Positions 16,140 through 25,620 of a stretch of 64,000 nucleotides of DNA are shown here, in pieces. Under the pieces are notes generated by a model. The model worked only from the letters and a program-made list of their open reading frames with translations, was not told where the DNA came from and did not search any database. The DNA is from Methylosinus sp. Sm6. GTDB lineage: Bacteria; Pseudomonadota; Alphaproteobacteria; Rhizobiales; Beijerinckiaceae. The DNA lies in NCBI RefSeq assembly GCF_019802345.1, contig NZ_JAINDZ010000025.1, positions 1 to 64,000 of the forward strand, read 5' to 3'. The position numbers and the translations under genes were made by a program. Every line of letters begins with the position of its first letter. The stretch's first letter is position 1.

Positions 16140-16796
16140 ATGTCCGATGACAAACTGACTTTCTATCATTCGCCCGACACCCGCTCGACGGGCGTCTTCA
16201 CCCTGCTCGAAGAGCTCGGCGCGCCTTACGAGCTGAAGGCGTTGAACATGAAGGCCGGCGAGCAGCGACAGCCGGCCTATCTCGCGATCAATCCGATGGG
16301 CAAGGTCCCGGCCATCGTCCACGGCGAGGCGCTGGTGACGGAGCAGGGCGCCATCTACATCTATCTCGCCGATCTCTTCCCCGCGGCCGGCCTCGCGCCG
16401 GCGATCGGCGATCCGCTGCGCGGGCCTTATTTGCGCTGGCTGGTCTTCTACGGATCGAGCTTCGAGCCGGCGGTCGTCGACCGCGCGCTGCAGCGCGAGC
16501 CGGCGCGCCTTTCCACCTCGCCCTATGGCGACTTCGACACGATGCTGGCGACGCTGGCCGGCCAGCTGCGGCACGGGCCCTATTTGCTCGGCGAGCGCTT
16601 CACCGCCGCCGATATTCTGTGGGGCTCGGCGCTGCGCTGGACCACGGCATTCAAGCTCGTGCCCGAGCTTCCCGAGATCATGGCCTATGTCGAGCGCGTG
16701 ACGTCGCGGCCGTCCTTCGCCACGATCGCGGCGCGGGACGCCGAGCTCGCCGCGCGCCACGCCGTCGCGGCGCAGGCTGTCGAGGCGCAGGCGTGA
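16140..16796 (+). CDS. glutathione S-transferase family protein
   Basis: 218 residues. N-terminal thioredoxin-like domain (KLTFYHSPDTRSTGVFTLL, NPMGKVPAIV, and the glutathione-contact motif TEQGAIYIYLAD), and a C-terminal helical domain with the capping motif FTAADILWGSAL. Cytosolic GSTs conjugate or reduce electrophiles with glutathione; the specific substrate is not predictable. ATG 16140 is chosen over 16107 because it starts right before the first beta strand. It is a single gene, with a protease gene remnant on the opposite strand upstream. Confidence 0.88.
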   Translation: MSDDKLTFYHSPDTRSTGVFTLLEELGAPYELKALNMKAGEQRQPAYLAINPMGKVPAIVHGEALVTEQGAIYIYLADLFPAAGLAPAIGDPLRGPYLRWLVFYGSSFEPAVVDRALQREPARLSTSPYGDFDTMLATLAGQLRHGPYLLGERFTAADILWGSALRWTTAFKLVPELPEIMAYVERVTSRPSFATIAARDAELAARHAVAAQAVEAQA

Positions 16797-16863
16797 ACCG
16801 CGATCCGATTCGCGCTATGTTGCCCCCGCGGAGGGCGCGCGGCGGCGGCATGCGCTCCTGCTT

Positions 16864-16912
16864 TCTTTGAGCGAATTCTGATCGATCGATTCCGTTCGAT
16901 CGGAAAGCGCTA
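16864..16912. repeat. family A repeat, half element
   Basis: Half copy of the family A element: CTTTGAGCGAATTCTGATCG, followed by ATCGATTCCGTTCGATCGGA and AAGCGCT. The inner part CGATCGATTCCGTTCGATCG is a palindrome-like core. Other copies are at 24188-24296, 35251-35316, 37076-37176 and 42693-42800. It ends 15 bases before the start of the AI-2E-family gene and so lies in its leader. Confidence 0.8.
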
Positions 16913-16926
16913 GCGAGGATGATCGA

Positions 16927-18087
16927 GTGAGCGAGGGTCAGCGCGAGGTTTTCGGCCGCAGGCGTCTCAATTCGATGCTGATCGAGCTGATCGTGAGGCT
17001 CGCCGCATTGGGAGCGCTCGCCTATTGGTCTTTCCAGCTGGTCCAGCCCTTTCTCGCCATCGTCACCTGGAGCGCGATCCTGACGGTGGCGCTCTATCCC
17101 GTCTTCGAATGGACGGCGAGCGCGCTCGGCGGGAGGCGCAAGCTCGCGGCCTCGCTCATCACGCTCGTCGGCCTTCTGGTGGTCATCGGCCCGGCGACCT
17201 GGCTCGGGCTCGGAGTCGTCGAGGGGCTGCGCAGCCTCGCCGACCGGATCGAGAATGGCGGCATATGGGTGCCGCCGCCGCCCGAGGCCTTGCGCTCTCT
17301 GCCTTTCGTCGGCGAGTCCGCCTATGAGTTCTGGGTGCTCGCCTCGACCAATCTGCGCAGCGCCGTCGCGCAGATCGCCCCGTCCTTGAAGCCGCTCGGC
17401 GAATTCGCGCTCGACGCGACCAAGAACGCCGGGACCGGCGCGTTCAAGTTCCTGCTGTCGGTGATTATCGCCGGCTTCATGTTCGCGCCGGGGCCGTCGC
17501 TGGTGCGCGCCATGAAGACCGCGGCGACGCGCATCGATTCGAAGCGGGCCGAGCATTTCATCGGGCTCGCCGGCTCGACCATCCGCACCGTCTCGCGCGG
17601 CGTGATCGGCGTGGCGCTGCTGCAGGCGGCCATCGGCGGCCTCGGGCTGCAGCTCGCCGGCGCGCCCGGCGCCAGCCTGCTGACGCTCTGCATATTGGTG
17701 CTGGCGATCATCCAGGTCGGACCGATGCTGATCGTCATTCCCTCCGTCATCTGGAGCTGGACGGAGCTGCCGAGCATTTCGGCCGTTCTATTCACCAGCT
17801 GCATGCTGACGGTGACGCTGGTCGACAATGTGCTGAAGCCGCTGATCATCGCGCGCGGCCTGACGACGCCGCTGCTGGTCATCGTGGTGGGCGTCATCGG
17901 CGGCGTGATCGCGCATGGCATCATCGGCCTGTTCGTCGGGCCGGTGGTGCTGGCGGTCGCTTGGGAGCTGCTCGGCGCCTGGCTCGACGGCTCCGGGCCG
18001 AGCGGGGCGATGGCCGCCGAGCCGGCGATCGCGGCGCGTCCCGAGGCCGAGCGCATCGCGCCGGCCCCAGGCTCGCTTCAGTCCTGA
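16927..18087 (+). CDS. AI-2E family transporter (YdiK/PerM type)
   Basis: 386-residue inner-membrane protein of the AI-2E/PerM permease family. Typical traits: an N-terminal pair of helices ([34 protein letters not shown]), a long middle region, then clustered helices with [31 protein letters not shown] and [13 protein letters not shown]. Members have been linked to signal export, osmotic or pH stress, so the substrate is open. The GTG start at 16927 is the most upstream in frame and follows a family A repeat, so a later start cannot be excluded. The 3' end overlaps the tolB stop by 10 bases on the opposite strand. Confidence 0.85.
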   Translation: MSEGQREVFGRRRLNSMLIELIVRLAALGALAYWSFQLVQPFLAIVTWSAILTVALYPVFEWTASALGGRRKLAASLITLVGLLVVIGPATWLGLGVVEGLRSLADRIENGGIWVPPPPEALRSLPFVGESAYEFWVLASTNLRSAVAQIAPSLKPLGEFALDATKNAGTGAFKFLLSVIIAGFMFAPGPSLVRAMKTAATRIDSKRAEHFIGLAGSTIRTVSRGVIGVALLQAAIGGLGLQLAGAPGASLLTLCILVLAIIQVGPMLIVIPSVIWSWTELPSISAVLFTSCMLTVTLVDNVLKPLIIARGLTTPLLVIVVGVIGGVIAHGIIGLFVGPVVLAVAWELLGAWLDGSGPSGAMAAEPAIAARPEAERIAPAPGSLQS

Positions 18088-19394
18088 AGCGGTCCCCACG
18101 ACGGGTCGGAGGCGTAGGAGGGGGTCGGCACCGGGAATTCGGAGCGGCCGAATATGTCCACCATGTAGATTTTCGCGCCCGACTGCCCGCCCGGCTCGCG
18201 GAAGAACATCAGGAACAGCCCGTTGGGCGCCCAGGTCGGGCCTTCATTGTGAAAGCCCTCCGTGAGGATGCGCTCGCCCGAGCCGTCCGGCTTCATGACG
18301 CCGATGCCGAAGGAGCCGCTCGACTGCCGGGTGAAGGCGATGTAATCGCCCTTCGGCGACCAGACCGGCGTCGAATAATGGCCGGGGCCGAAGGAGATGC
18401 GCCGCGCGCCGCCGCCGCTGGCGCTCATCACATAGATCTGCTGCGAGCCGCCGCGGTCCGATTCGAACACGATCTCCGCGCCGGTCGGCGAATAGGACGG
18501 CGAGGTGTCGATCGCATTGGTGTCGGAGAGGCGCGTCGTGGTGCGCGAGCGCAGGTCCATCGCATAGAGATTGGTCGAGGCGCCCTGCGACAGCGACATG
18601 ATGATCTTCTGCCCGTCGGGCGAGAAGCGCGGCGCGAAGGTCATTCCGGGGAAATTGCCGACCACCTCGCGCTGGCCGCTCTCGATGCTCAGCAGCAGCA
18701 CCTTGGGGTCGCCGGCGCCGAAGGACATGTAGGTCACGTCCTGCGAGGAGGGCGAGAAGCGCGGCGTGACGACGAGATCGTCCCCGCGCGAGAGATAGCG
18801 CACATTGGCGCCGTCCTGGTCCATGATGGCGAGCCGCTTGCGCCGCCGTTCCTTGGGCCCGCTCTCGTCGACGAAGACGACGCGCGTGTCGAAGAAGCCC
18901 TTCTCGCCGGTGATGCGGGTGAACACGGCGTCGGAGACGAGATGGGCGACGCGGCGCGCATAGGCCGTCTCGGTGACATATTGCTGGCCCGCCGCCTGCT
19001 GGCCGGTGGCGACGTCGAACAGGCGGAACTCGGTCTTGAGCCGCCCGTCGGGACCGCGCTGCGAGCGGCCGGTGACGACATATTGCGCGCCGAGCGAGCG
19101 GAACAGGTCGAGGTCCGGCGCGCCCTCCGCGGCCGAGGCCTGCTCCGGATAGCCGCCGGGCTCGAGCGGCCGCAGGAACACCGAGCGATTGAAATTATTG
19201 ACGATGACGCTGGTCATCGTGCGCGCCGCCTCGTCTCCGGCAAAGGGCGCGACGGCCACGGCGACGGGCTGGAAGCCGCCGCCGGCGCGCAGGTCGAGCA
19301 CGCGTCCGGCGCGGGCGGGCGGCGCGATGAGGGGGGCGAGGGCGGCGCCGGCGATGAGGCCGGCGGCGGAGCGGCGGGTGAGGTCGAGCGTCAT
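18078..19394 (-). CDS. tolB: Tol-Pal system beta-propeller protein TolB
   Basis: 438-residue periplasmic protein. A signal peptide (about 1-28, [23 protein letters not shown]) is followed by the N-terminal TolB domain and a six-bladed propeller with repeats such as [35 protein letters not shown] and [18 protein letters not shown]. TolB links the inner-membrane TolQRA motor with Pal at the outer membrane during constriction. ATG 19394 gives the signal peptide; upstream in-frame sequence runs into tolA. pal does not follow: the next gene downstream is the convergent AI-2E permease, overlapping by 10 bases. Confidence 0.95.
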   Translation of the reverse strand: MTLDLTRRSAAGLIAGAALAPLIAPPARAGRVLDLRAGGGFQPVAVAVAPFAGDEAARTMTSVIVNNFNRSVFLRPLEPGGYPEQASAAEGAPDLDLFRSLGAQYVVTGRSQRGPDGRLKTEFRLFDVATGQQAAGQQYVTETAYARRVAHLVSDAVFTRITGEKGFFDTRVVFVDESGPKERRRKRLAIMDQDGANVRYLSRGDDLVVTPRFSPSSQDVTYMSFGAGDPKVLLLSIESGQREVVGNFPGMTFAPRFSPDGQKIIMSLSQGASTNLYAMDLRSRTTTRLSDTNAIDTSPSYSPTGAEIVFESDRGGSQQIYVMSASGGGARRISFGPGHYSTPVWSPKGDYIAFTRQSSGSFGIGVMKPDGSGERILTEGFHNEGPTWAPNGLFLMFFREPGGQSGAKIYMVDIFGRSEFPVPTPSYASDPSWGPLQD

Positions 19395-19435
19395 TGGATG
19401 ATCCGGGATGTTGCGAAAGGCGGAGACGAGCGGCG

Positions 19436-20686
19436 CTACATGTCGTCGGTCATGTTGAAGGTCGTGACATGCCAATGTTCGTAGTAGGGGGCGAAGAATT
19501 CCGGGACCGTCATCGGACTGCAACGCCGGATCGCGGCGAGCGCCTGCTCGCCGCGGCTGCGCTCGACGGGATCGGACGAAGGGTTGAGCAGCTTCGGCGG
19601 CCCCTCCAGAGCGCCGCCGCGCGTCAGGCGGAACTCGACCAGCGGCACATAGGCGCGCGCATTGTTCACGAGAGCGGCCGCCCAGCACCGGCGATAATTC
19701 TCGATCAGATAGGCGTCTATTCTCGCTTCCATCGTCGGCGACATATGCGCGCCGGTCGCGGTCGGGGCGCCCAGCGAGGCGGTCTTCGTCATCTCCCGCC
19801 CGGTCGCGGCGCGGCGCTGCGGCGCCTCGCGGCTCAGGAGATTGGCGATATTGGCGGCGTCGAACTTCGACTTGGGCGCGGTCTCGTCGCCAGATTTCGG
19901 CTTGGCGGCCGGCTTGTCGGATTTGCTGTCCTGCGGGCCGTCGCCGGCGATGGCCTTTTCGGCGCTCTTCTTGTGCTCGAGGAGCTTTGCCACCTCGTCG
20001 ATCTTCAGCCGCGGCTCGTCCTTGGCCTTGGGCCGGTCCGCGGGCTTGGGCGGCTCCGGCTTCGGCTGTCTTTCGGCCTGTTTCTCGGGCTCGGGCCGCT
20101 CCGCCTTTTCCGGGGCAGGGCGCGGCGGCGGCTTCGGCCGCACGACCTCGGCCTCTTCCGGCTCGCGCTCGGGCGGCGTCGGAGCGGGCTTGGCCTGCGG
20201 CTTCGGCGGCTCGGGCTTCGGCGGCTCCGGCTTGGCGCGCTCGATCGGCTTTGGAGGCTCCGGCTTGGGCGGCTCCGCCTTCGCCGGCGCGGGCCGAGTG
20301 GGCGGCTCGGGCTTCGGCGGCAGAGCCGCGACGCGCTTGGGCGGCGGCGGCGCCTCCGACCTGTCCTCGGGCTCCTCCTGGCGGCGGCGCAGCGGCGGCG
20401 GCGGAGCGGCGATATCTTTTTTCGCCTCGGCGAGCGGGGGCAGCGGCTTGGTTTCGGCGACCTCCGCGAGCTTGTCGGCCCGCTGAACAGGCTTCGCCTC
20501 CTTGGCGGTCTTCTCGCCCTTCATCACCTCATTGACTTGGGAGTCCGAGACGACGTCGACCGGCACGGCCTCCTGCGCGTCCTCGAATTTCCGCGCGTCC
20601 GGAAAGGCCAGCAAAGCCGCGAGCAGCAGCCCCACATGGGCCGCCGCCGAGACCGGAAGGCCAGGCTGCGGACGCATCTTCTTCAA
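19436..20686 (-). CDS. tolA: cell envelope integrity protein TolA
   Basis: 416 residues. A short cytoplasmic start, one membrane helix (about 12-28, [16 protein letters not shown]), a very long Pro/Lys/Glu-rich spacer (about 75-225; repeats of [12 protein letters not shown]) and a C-terminal TolA/TonB-like domain (about 310-416, [15 protein letters not shown]). The spacer is proline-rich rather than the alanine-rich helix of E. coli TolA, as is common in alphaproteobacteria. It links TolQR to TolB/Pal. Order and spacing with tolR (9 bp) and tolB (41 bp) indicate one operon. Confidence 0.9.
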   Translation of the reverse strand: MKKMRPQPGLPVSAAAHVGLLLAALLAFPDARKFEDAQEAVPVDVVSDSQVNEVMKGEKTAKEAKPVQRADKLAEVAETKPLPPLAEAKKDIAAPPPPLRRRQEEPEDRSEAPPPPKRVAALPPKPEPPTRPAPAKAEPPKPEPPKPIERAKPEPPKPEPPKPQAKPAPTPPEREPEEAEVVRPKPPPRPAPEKAERPEPEKQAERQPKPEPPKPADRPKAKDEPRLKIDEVAKLLEHKKSAEKAIAGDGPQDSKSDKPAAKPKSGDETAPKSKFDAANIANLLSREAPQRRAATGREMTKTASLGAPTATGAHMSPTMEARIDAYLIENYRRCWAAALVNNARAYVPLVEFRLTRGGALEGPPKLLNPSSDPVERSRGEQALAAIRRCSPMTVPEFFAPYYEHWHVTTFNMTDDM

Positions 20687-20695
20687 TGCGAGCCC

Positions 20696-21145
20696 TCACT
20701 TTTTATCGGACTCGGTCACCAGGGCGACCTTCTTGTAGCCGGCGGTCGTCACCAGCGACATGATCTCGGCGACGCGGCCGTAATTCACCGTCTTCGACGC
20801 GCGCATGTAGATTCGCTCGTCGAAGCCGGCCTTGGCCGTCTCCTTCAGCCGGTCGAGCAGCTTGTCGAGCTCCACCGGCTGATCCATCAGAAACAGCTGA
20901 CCCTTGTCGTCGACGGCGATGGACAGGGGCTTCTGATCGATGTTGAGCGGGCCGGCCTTGGTTTGCGGCAGGTCCACGGCGACGCCGGTCGCGAGCAGCG
21001 GCGCCGCCACCATGAAGATGATCAGCAGCACCAGCATCACGTCGATGAAGGGCGTCATGTTGATGTCGGCCATGGCGCCATAGCGCGGCGTTCCGCGCCG
21101 CCGCCTGCCGCCGCCCTTGCGTCCCGCCGCCGCGGACATTCCCAT
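20696..21145 (-). CDS. tolR: TolR proton-channel subunit (ExbD/TolR family)
   Basis: 149 residues. An arginine-rich start, then [21 protein letters not shown] with the conserved membrane Asp that carries protons, and a periplasmic ExbD/TolR domain ending [14 protein letters not shown]. The start [13 protein letters not shown] at 21145 follows the tolQ stop after 12 bp. It forms the energy-transducing motor with TolQ. Confidence 0.95.
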   Translation of the reverse strand: MGMSAAAGRKGGGRRRRGTPRYGAMADINMTPFIDVMLVLLIIFMVAAPLLATGVAVDLPQTKAGPLNIDQKPLSIAVDDKGQLFLMDQPVELDKLLDRLKETAKAGFDERIYMRASKTVNYGRVAEIMSLVTTAGYKKVALVTESDKK

Positions 21146-21157
21146 GCCGGCCTCCGC

Positions 21158-21895
<738 letters not shown>

Positions 21896-22148
21896 CGATC
21901 AATGTCCTCGAAACGCGCCTGAAAGATCGAGACGATGGCGCAAGAGCCAGGCCGTTCGCGCGACTCGCGCCGAATTGTCGAGCGCGCATGCGGCGACGCC
22001 TGGCCGCCGCCCAATCCGCATATGGCCGTCAAATCCGCCTGGATTTGGGCCTGGATGCGATGCACAATCAAATTTGAACGAAAGGATTAAGGCGAAGTAA
22101 AGGACCGTTTCGCGGCGTTTTGCGCAAAAGCCGGGCAAAGTCCGGGAC

Positions 22149-22580
22149 TCACGCGGTCGGCGCCGGAGCGAGCGCCGATTCGAATTTTTGCCGCACGTCC
22201 GGCGGCAGGCGGCGCGCCTTTCCGCCCTCCACGGCGGCGACCTTGACGAGCGCCGTGACGAGGGCGTCTTCGCCCCGCAGGATGCGCTGGGCGAGATCGG
22301 CCGAGGCGCCGGCAACGGCGGCGACCCTGGTCTCGACAGTGACGAGATCGTCCATCAGCGCCGGGCGGCGAAAGTCGATGGTCATCCCGCGCACGACGAA
22401 GAACAGGCCGCCGCCCGGCCCCTCGCGCAGCGCGCGTTGAAAAATGCCGAGATCGCGCAACAATTCGGTGCGGCCGCGCTCCATGAATCGCAGATAGGAG
22501 GCGTGATAGACGAGGCCGGAAAAATCCGTGTCCTCGTAATAGACGCGGACGGAAAGACGATGCGGGGCGGGATCGATCAT
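22149..22580 (-). CDS. ybgC: Tol-Pal associated acyl-CoA thioesterase YbgC
   Basis: 143-residue hotdog-fold protein with the YbgC signature YYEDTDFSGLVYHASYLRFMERGR, including the catalytic Asp. The family hydrolyses short-chain or hydroxybenzoyl-type acyl-CoA and usually opens the tol operon, as here upstream of tolQ on the same strand. ATG 22580 matches the family length; upstream in-frame sequence lies in the divergent promoter region. Confidence 0.92.
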   Translation of the reverse strand: MIDPAPHRLSVRVYYEDTDFSGLVYHASYLRFMERGRTELLRDLGIFQRALREGPGGGLFFVVRGMTIDFRRPALMDDLVTVETRVAAVAGASADLAQRILRGEDALVTALVKVAAVEGGKARRLPPDVRQKFESALAPAPTA

Positions 22581-22734
22581 TCGGCGCGGTGCGTGTGGAA
22601 ACGGGGCACCGACCCCCTTCGGCCGGAGCGCCTGCTCCGCTATACAGCAAGGCGGCGCGGGGCGCAGCCGCTTTTCTGAAGGCGCCGCGGGGCTCCCGCC
22701 GGCGGCGCGGGATGGACGAAGAGGATCGCGATCG

Positions 22735-22754
22735 ATATGTATTCGTGTTATATA
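22735..22754. promoter_or_regulatory. operator-like site, shared with 25081-25100
   Basis: Reads ATATGTA-N6-TTATATA on the plus strand, i.e. TATATAA-N6-TACATAT on the minus strand, with the same half-sites and spacing as the site at 25081-25100. It stands in the divergent region between ybgC and the molybdenum-hydroxylase accessory gene, 53 bases before the ATG of the latter. The half-sites resemble the ModE box as I remember it (TATAT-N7-TAYAT) but the spacing here is one base longer. Confidence 0.5.
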
Positions 22755-22763
22755 TTGCAAAAG

Positions 22764-22783
22764 CGCCCGCACACCTGCGGGCG
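22764..22783. other. leader hairpin before the YqeB-like gene
   Basis: Perfect stem CGCCCGCA-CACC-TGCGGGCG, eight base pairs with a four-base loop. It ends 24 bases before the ATG at 22808 and follows directly on the operator-like site at 22735-22754. It lacks a T-run, so it is not a plain terminator; an effect on translation or mRNA stability is only a guess. Confidence 0.5.
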
Positions 22784-22807
22784 TGGTCCAGCGCGAGTCG
22801 TGACGCG

Positions 22808-23632
22808 ATGAACAAGGAAAAATGCGTGCTGGTCTGCGGCGTCGGCGAGCGGGCCTCTGCGGTGGCGCGGCGCCTGCTCGGCGAAGGCTACGCCGTCGTG
22901 CTCCATCAGGAGGCGCCGCCGCGCGCGCTGCGGCGACGCATGTGCTTCGCCGACGCCTGGTTCGACGGGGTCGCGACGCTGAATGCGGTGGAGGCGCGTC
23001 TGGCGGGCTCGTCGGCAGAATTTCTGCGGGGGATGCAGACGCGGCAATTCATCCCCATTCTGCTGCGTCCCTTCGGCGAGGTGGCGAGCCGCTGGCCCTG
23101 GGATGTGATCGTCGCCGCGCCGGACGAGCATGATCCGCCGCCGCCACGCCTCGCCGATCTCGCCGAGCTCACCATCGCGGTCGGCGATGGCGCCATCGCC
23201 GGGACCGATTGCGATGTCGTCGTCGTGGCGGACGGGCCGGACCCCGGCGCTGTGCTGCGGCCGGGCGAAACGCGCCCGAACCGGCCTCCGCAATATGATC
23301 GTCGCGCCTTGGAGCGTTGGGACGTGATCGCGCCCTGCGCCGGACGACTCGACGCGATGGCGACGATCGGCGCGCGCGTGCGCGCCGGCGAGGCGATCGG
23401 ATGCCTCGGCGGGGAGGAAGTGCTCGCGCCGGTCGGCGGACGCGTGAGCGGTCTCGCGCGCCCGGAGCAGCAGGCTTTCCCGGGCATGCCCATCGCCGAG
23501 ATCACCGTGGCGGACACGGCGCCGGTCATCGGCGTGACCGAGCGCAATAAGCTGATCGCCCGCAGCGTCGCCTTCGTTCTGGAGATGGAAGGGAGCGGCT
23601 GGACGCCCGCCCGCTTCGGCGTGGGCTGCTGA
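22808..23632 (+). CDS. EF2563/YqeB-type molybdenum hydroxylase accessory protein
   Basis: 274 residues. N-terminal Rossmann-like start KCVLVCGVGERASAVARRLL, then the family hallmark ALRRRMCFADAWFDGVATLNAVEA (compare AIRRTVSFAEAVYEG in the EF2563/YqeB group), VIVAAPDE, and a C-terminal half with VIAPCAGRLDAMATIGARVRAGE, a biotinyl-lipoyl-like hairpin region. The group is named for its association with selenium-dependent molybdenum hydroxylases; the biochemical role is not known. No molybdenum hydroxylase, XdhC or selenium gene lies nearby. ATG 22808 is taken as the start because the Rossmann strand follows at once. Confidence 0.72.
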   Translation: MNKEKCVLVCGVGERASAVARRLLGEGYAVVLHQEAPPRALRRRMCFADAWFDGVATLNAVEARLAGSSAEFLRGMQTRQFIPILLRPFGEVASRWPWDVIVAAPDEHDPPPPRLADLAELTIAVGDGAIAGTDCDVVVVADGPDPGAVLRPGETRPNRPPQYDRRALERWDVIAPCAGRLDAMATIGARVRAGEAIGCLGGEEVLAPVGGRVSGLARPEQQAFPGMPIAEITVADTAPVIGVTERNKLIARSVAFVLEMEGSGWTPARFGVGC

Positions 23633-23729
23633 GCCGATCCGACGAGAGCGGGGCCGTCCGCCGTGGCGATGGAACGATCGCCAGCGGCGGGGATTAGCTG
23701 CAAGGGCAGGCCGAGACGAGGAGGACATA

Positions 23730-23978
23730 ATGCGCAAGCCCGTGGCTTCTCTTGCATTCGCCCTCTCGCTCGCCGGCGCGACACCGCTGACGGCGGCCCC
23801 TCTGGGCAGTTATTACAATCCGATTCCGGACGTGAAGGGCGGCGATCTATCGGTCCCGGTCCATCGCGGAATGTATTGCGCGAACGGCGCATGGCATTAC
23901 GGATGGCTGCGTCCGTGGGAGCATAGCCCGGTGATCAAGGCCAGTTGTGGCGGCGCCGCCGCGCAAATGCCGCGGTGA
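23730..23978 (+). CDS. small secreted protein of unknown function
   Basis: 82 residues. A signal peptide (about 1-22, SLAFALSLAGATPLTAA) is followed by a mature part of about 60 residues with two cysteines (MYCANGAWHYGW and ASCGG), which may form one disulfide. A good ribosome-binding site (GAGGAGG about 7 bases before ATG 23730) supports it as a real gene. I do not recognise the family. It stands alone downstream of the molybdenum-hydroxylase accessory gene. Confidence 0.6.
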   Translation: MRKPVASLAFALSLAGATPLTAAPLGSYYNPIPDVKGGDLSVPVHRGMYCANGAWHYGWLRPWEHSPVIKASCGGAAAQMPR

Positions 23979-24187
23979 ATCGATTCGCTCCGAGCAAGAC
24001 CTGCCCGCGCGGCGGGCGTCTCGAAGGGTCACGCCGACGCGCCTCCCGGAGCATCCTTCGAGGCTCGGTGCGTTCCGCTTGCTGGAGGTTCGAAGAGCGA
24101 GCCTGAAGGCACGCGGTCCGAGCGCGCCCCTGGACTGCGAGCCTTCAGGCTCGCTCTCGAGGCCCATCAATTTCGATGAAGCATGCC
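23979..24187. repeat. family B hairpin and related repeat debris
   Basis: No gene. GCGAGCCTTCAGGCTCGC at 24137-24154 is followed by TCTCGAGGCCCATCAATTTC and GATGAAGC. The same 3' flank occurs after the hairpins at 36325 and 42631, so this is a mobile-looking unit of about 45 bases. A degenerate reverse copy (GCGAGCCTGAAGGCACGC) is at about 24100, and CGGGCGTCTCGAAGG at about 24017 belongs to family C. Confidence 0.7.
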
Positions 24188-24296
24188 TCTAGAGCGCTTT
24201 CCGATCGAACGGAATCGTTGGATCGCTCAGAATTCGCTCAAACGAAAGAATGCTGGAGCGCTATTCGATCCAATCGGATCGGATAGCGCTCTAGGC
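24188..24296. repeat. family A repeat, full composite element
   Basis: Two palindromic modules side by side. The first is AGAGCGCTTTCCGATCGAAC with GGAATCGTTGGATCGCTCAG and AATTCGCTCAAACGAAAGAA. The second is AGCGCTATTCGATCCAATCG with GATCGGATAGCGCT. The CTCTAG at the right edge supplies the stop codon (TAG, read on the minus strand at 24293-24291) of the YkgJ-type gene. Confidence 0.8.
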
Positions 24297-25049
24297 GTGG
24301 CGAGGCGCAGAGGCAGGGATGGAGTCGAAGATCGCCGCCGCCTCGGCGGCGTCGAAATCGGCGATGGCCGCCGGCCGCAACGGATCGTCGCCTTCGTTCC
24401 AGCGCAATTCGGCCTCCGGCGTCGAAAGGGCGAGCGCGACCGCGCCATTGAGCTCATAGAGGCCCCAGGCGAGGCCGGAGGAGCGTAGCGACGACATCAT
24501 CGCATTCTGCACCAGGCTGCGTACGACGAGATGGGGCGTCGAGATCGCCGTCTCGACCGCATGGCCTGCGGTCGCCTCGCGGCAGGCCGCCTCGTCATAG
24601 GAAGCGTGGCCGCGGCAGGCGAGGGGACGCACGCGATAGGCGAGGCAGAGGCCGTTCTCGATGAACGGGCAGATGCGCTTCAACGCCATGCGCTCGATCT
24701 CGCCGAGGCCGGCCGCCGCCGCCGCGGTCGCCTCGATGCGGGCGACGAGATCGATCCCGTGCTGCGCGAGGAGAGCGGCGTTGGCCGCGACGAAGCGGGC
24801 GACGAGGAAGATTTCCGGCGCCGACGCGACGACACGCAGCACGCAGCAGGTGGGGCAGTCGCCCTTGCAGGCGAGCGCCGGCGTTCCCTCCGCCTGAATA
24901 GCGACATTGCCGTCGAAGCTGTCGAAGGCCTGCGCGCAGAGGGCGCCGACGAAGTCATGCCGCCCGCGGCGCGCGCGGATCGTCGCGTCGAACGCCTGCG
25001 TCATCGCCGCGAAGAAGGCCCCCGGCCCGCGGTCATCCGGTCCAGTCAT
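24291..25049 (-). CDS. YkgJ family cysteine cluster protein
   Basis: 252 residues with the zinc/iron-chelating Cys cluster of the YkgJ family: CKGDCPTCCVLRV (about 61-73), then ICPFIENGLCLAYRVRPLACRGHASYD (about 125-151) and a further Cys. Such proteins probably bind a metal or cluster; their function is not established. ATG 25049 precedes a sensible hydrophilic start. The stop codon falls exactly at the edge of a family A repeat, so the original C-terminus may have been altered. Upstream lies the shared operator-like site 25081-25100. Confidence 0.82.
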   Translation of the reverse strand: MTGPDDRGPGAFFAAMTQAFDATIRARRGRHDFVGALCAQAFDSFDGNVAIQAEGTPALACKGDCPTCCVLRVVASAPEIFLVARFVAANAALLAQHGIDLVARIEATAAAAAGLGEIERMALKRICPFIENGLCLAYRVRPLACRGHASYDEAACREATAGHAVETAISTPHLVVRSLVQNAMMSSLRSSGLAWGLYELNGAVALALSTPEAELRWNEGDDPLRPAAIADFDAAEAAAIFDSIPASAPRHA

Positions 25050-25080
25050 CGAACGCGCCTCGCCTGCTCGAGTTTATCGT

Positions 25081-25100
25081 TATATAATGTATTTACATAT
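25081..25100. promoter_or_regulatory. operator-like site, shared with 22735-22754
   Basis: TATATAA-N6-TACATAT, preceded by ATCGT. It stands 32 bases upstream of the YkgJ-type start codon (25049, minus strand) in a very A+T-rich island of a G+C-rich genome. It may be an operator or simply contain the -10 element; the identity of half-sites and spacing with the other site argues for a bound regulator. Confidence 0.5.
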
Positions 25101-25149
25101 ATGAAGGCAAGCGCGAGCTGCTCGAAGAGGCGCTTCGTCTCCCGCGCGT

Positions 25150-25392
25150 GGGAGAAGCGGCGCGTCGAGATTCTCGTTCTTCTTTTTTCCCGCACGCCTT
25201 CACAATCTTCTCGGCGACGACGCCGCGCCGCGCATAGACATTGCGGCTGTCGACCACCACCTCGACATTGATCGAGGATCGCATCGTAATCGAGATCGTC
25301 GTGGTCGGTGACGATCACAGCTGCGGCGAAACGTCTCTCCGCAATCTCGGCGAGCGCCACGCTCTTGGGCGCCGGCGTGCTCTTGGGCGCCG
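25150..25392 (-). pseudogene. frameshifted relic of a nucleotide-sugar dehydrogenase
   Basis: On the minus strand one frame reads SVALAEIAERRFAAAVIVTD, then HDDLDYDAILDQ; after about position 25270 the match continues in the next frame as VEVVVDSRNVYARRG with VAEKIVKA. Together they match the C-terminal end of the UDP-glucose/UDP-N-acetylhexosamine dehydrogenase family (AxVVIVTDHxxxDYxxI...VVDSRN). The catalytic and NAD-binding domains are absent, so this is a degraded 3' fragment with at least one frameshift. An 18-bp direct repeat (GCTCTTGGGCGCCGGCG, 25361-25396) lies at its truncated end. A polysaccharide locus may once have been here. Confidence 0.65.
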
Positions 25393-25620
25393 GCGCGCTC
25401 TCGCGATGTTCCGAAGGCGTCGTGCTCATGCTACTCTTTGCGCGAGACAGGTTCGATTTTCGCGATTGCGTCGAGCCGCCGTGAGGCGGCCTCGTCGGAA
25501 GAGAGAAAAAACCGCAATGAGATTGGCATTTTCCGTCATTGCTTCGACCATGGCTGCGGCGAGCGTGGACGTGTCGCTCAGTCACATCGGCTCGCAATGA
25601 CGGCGCGTCGATAGCGGCCC

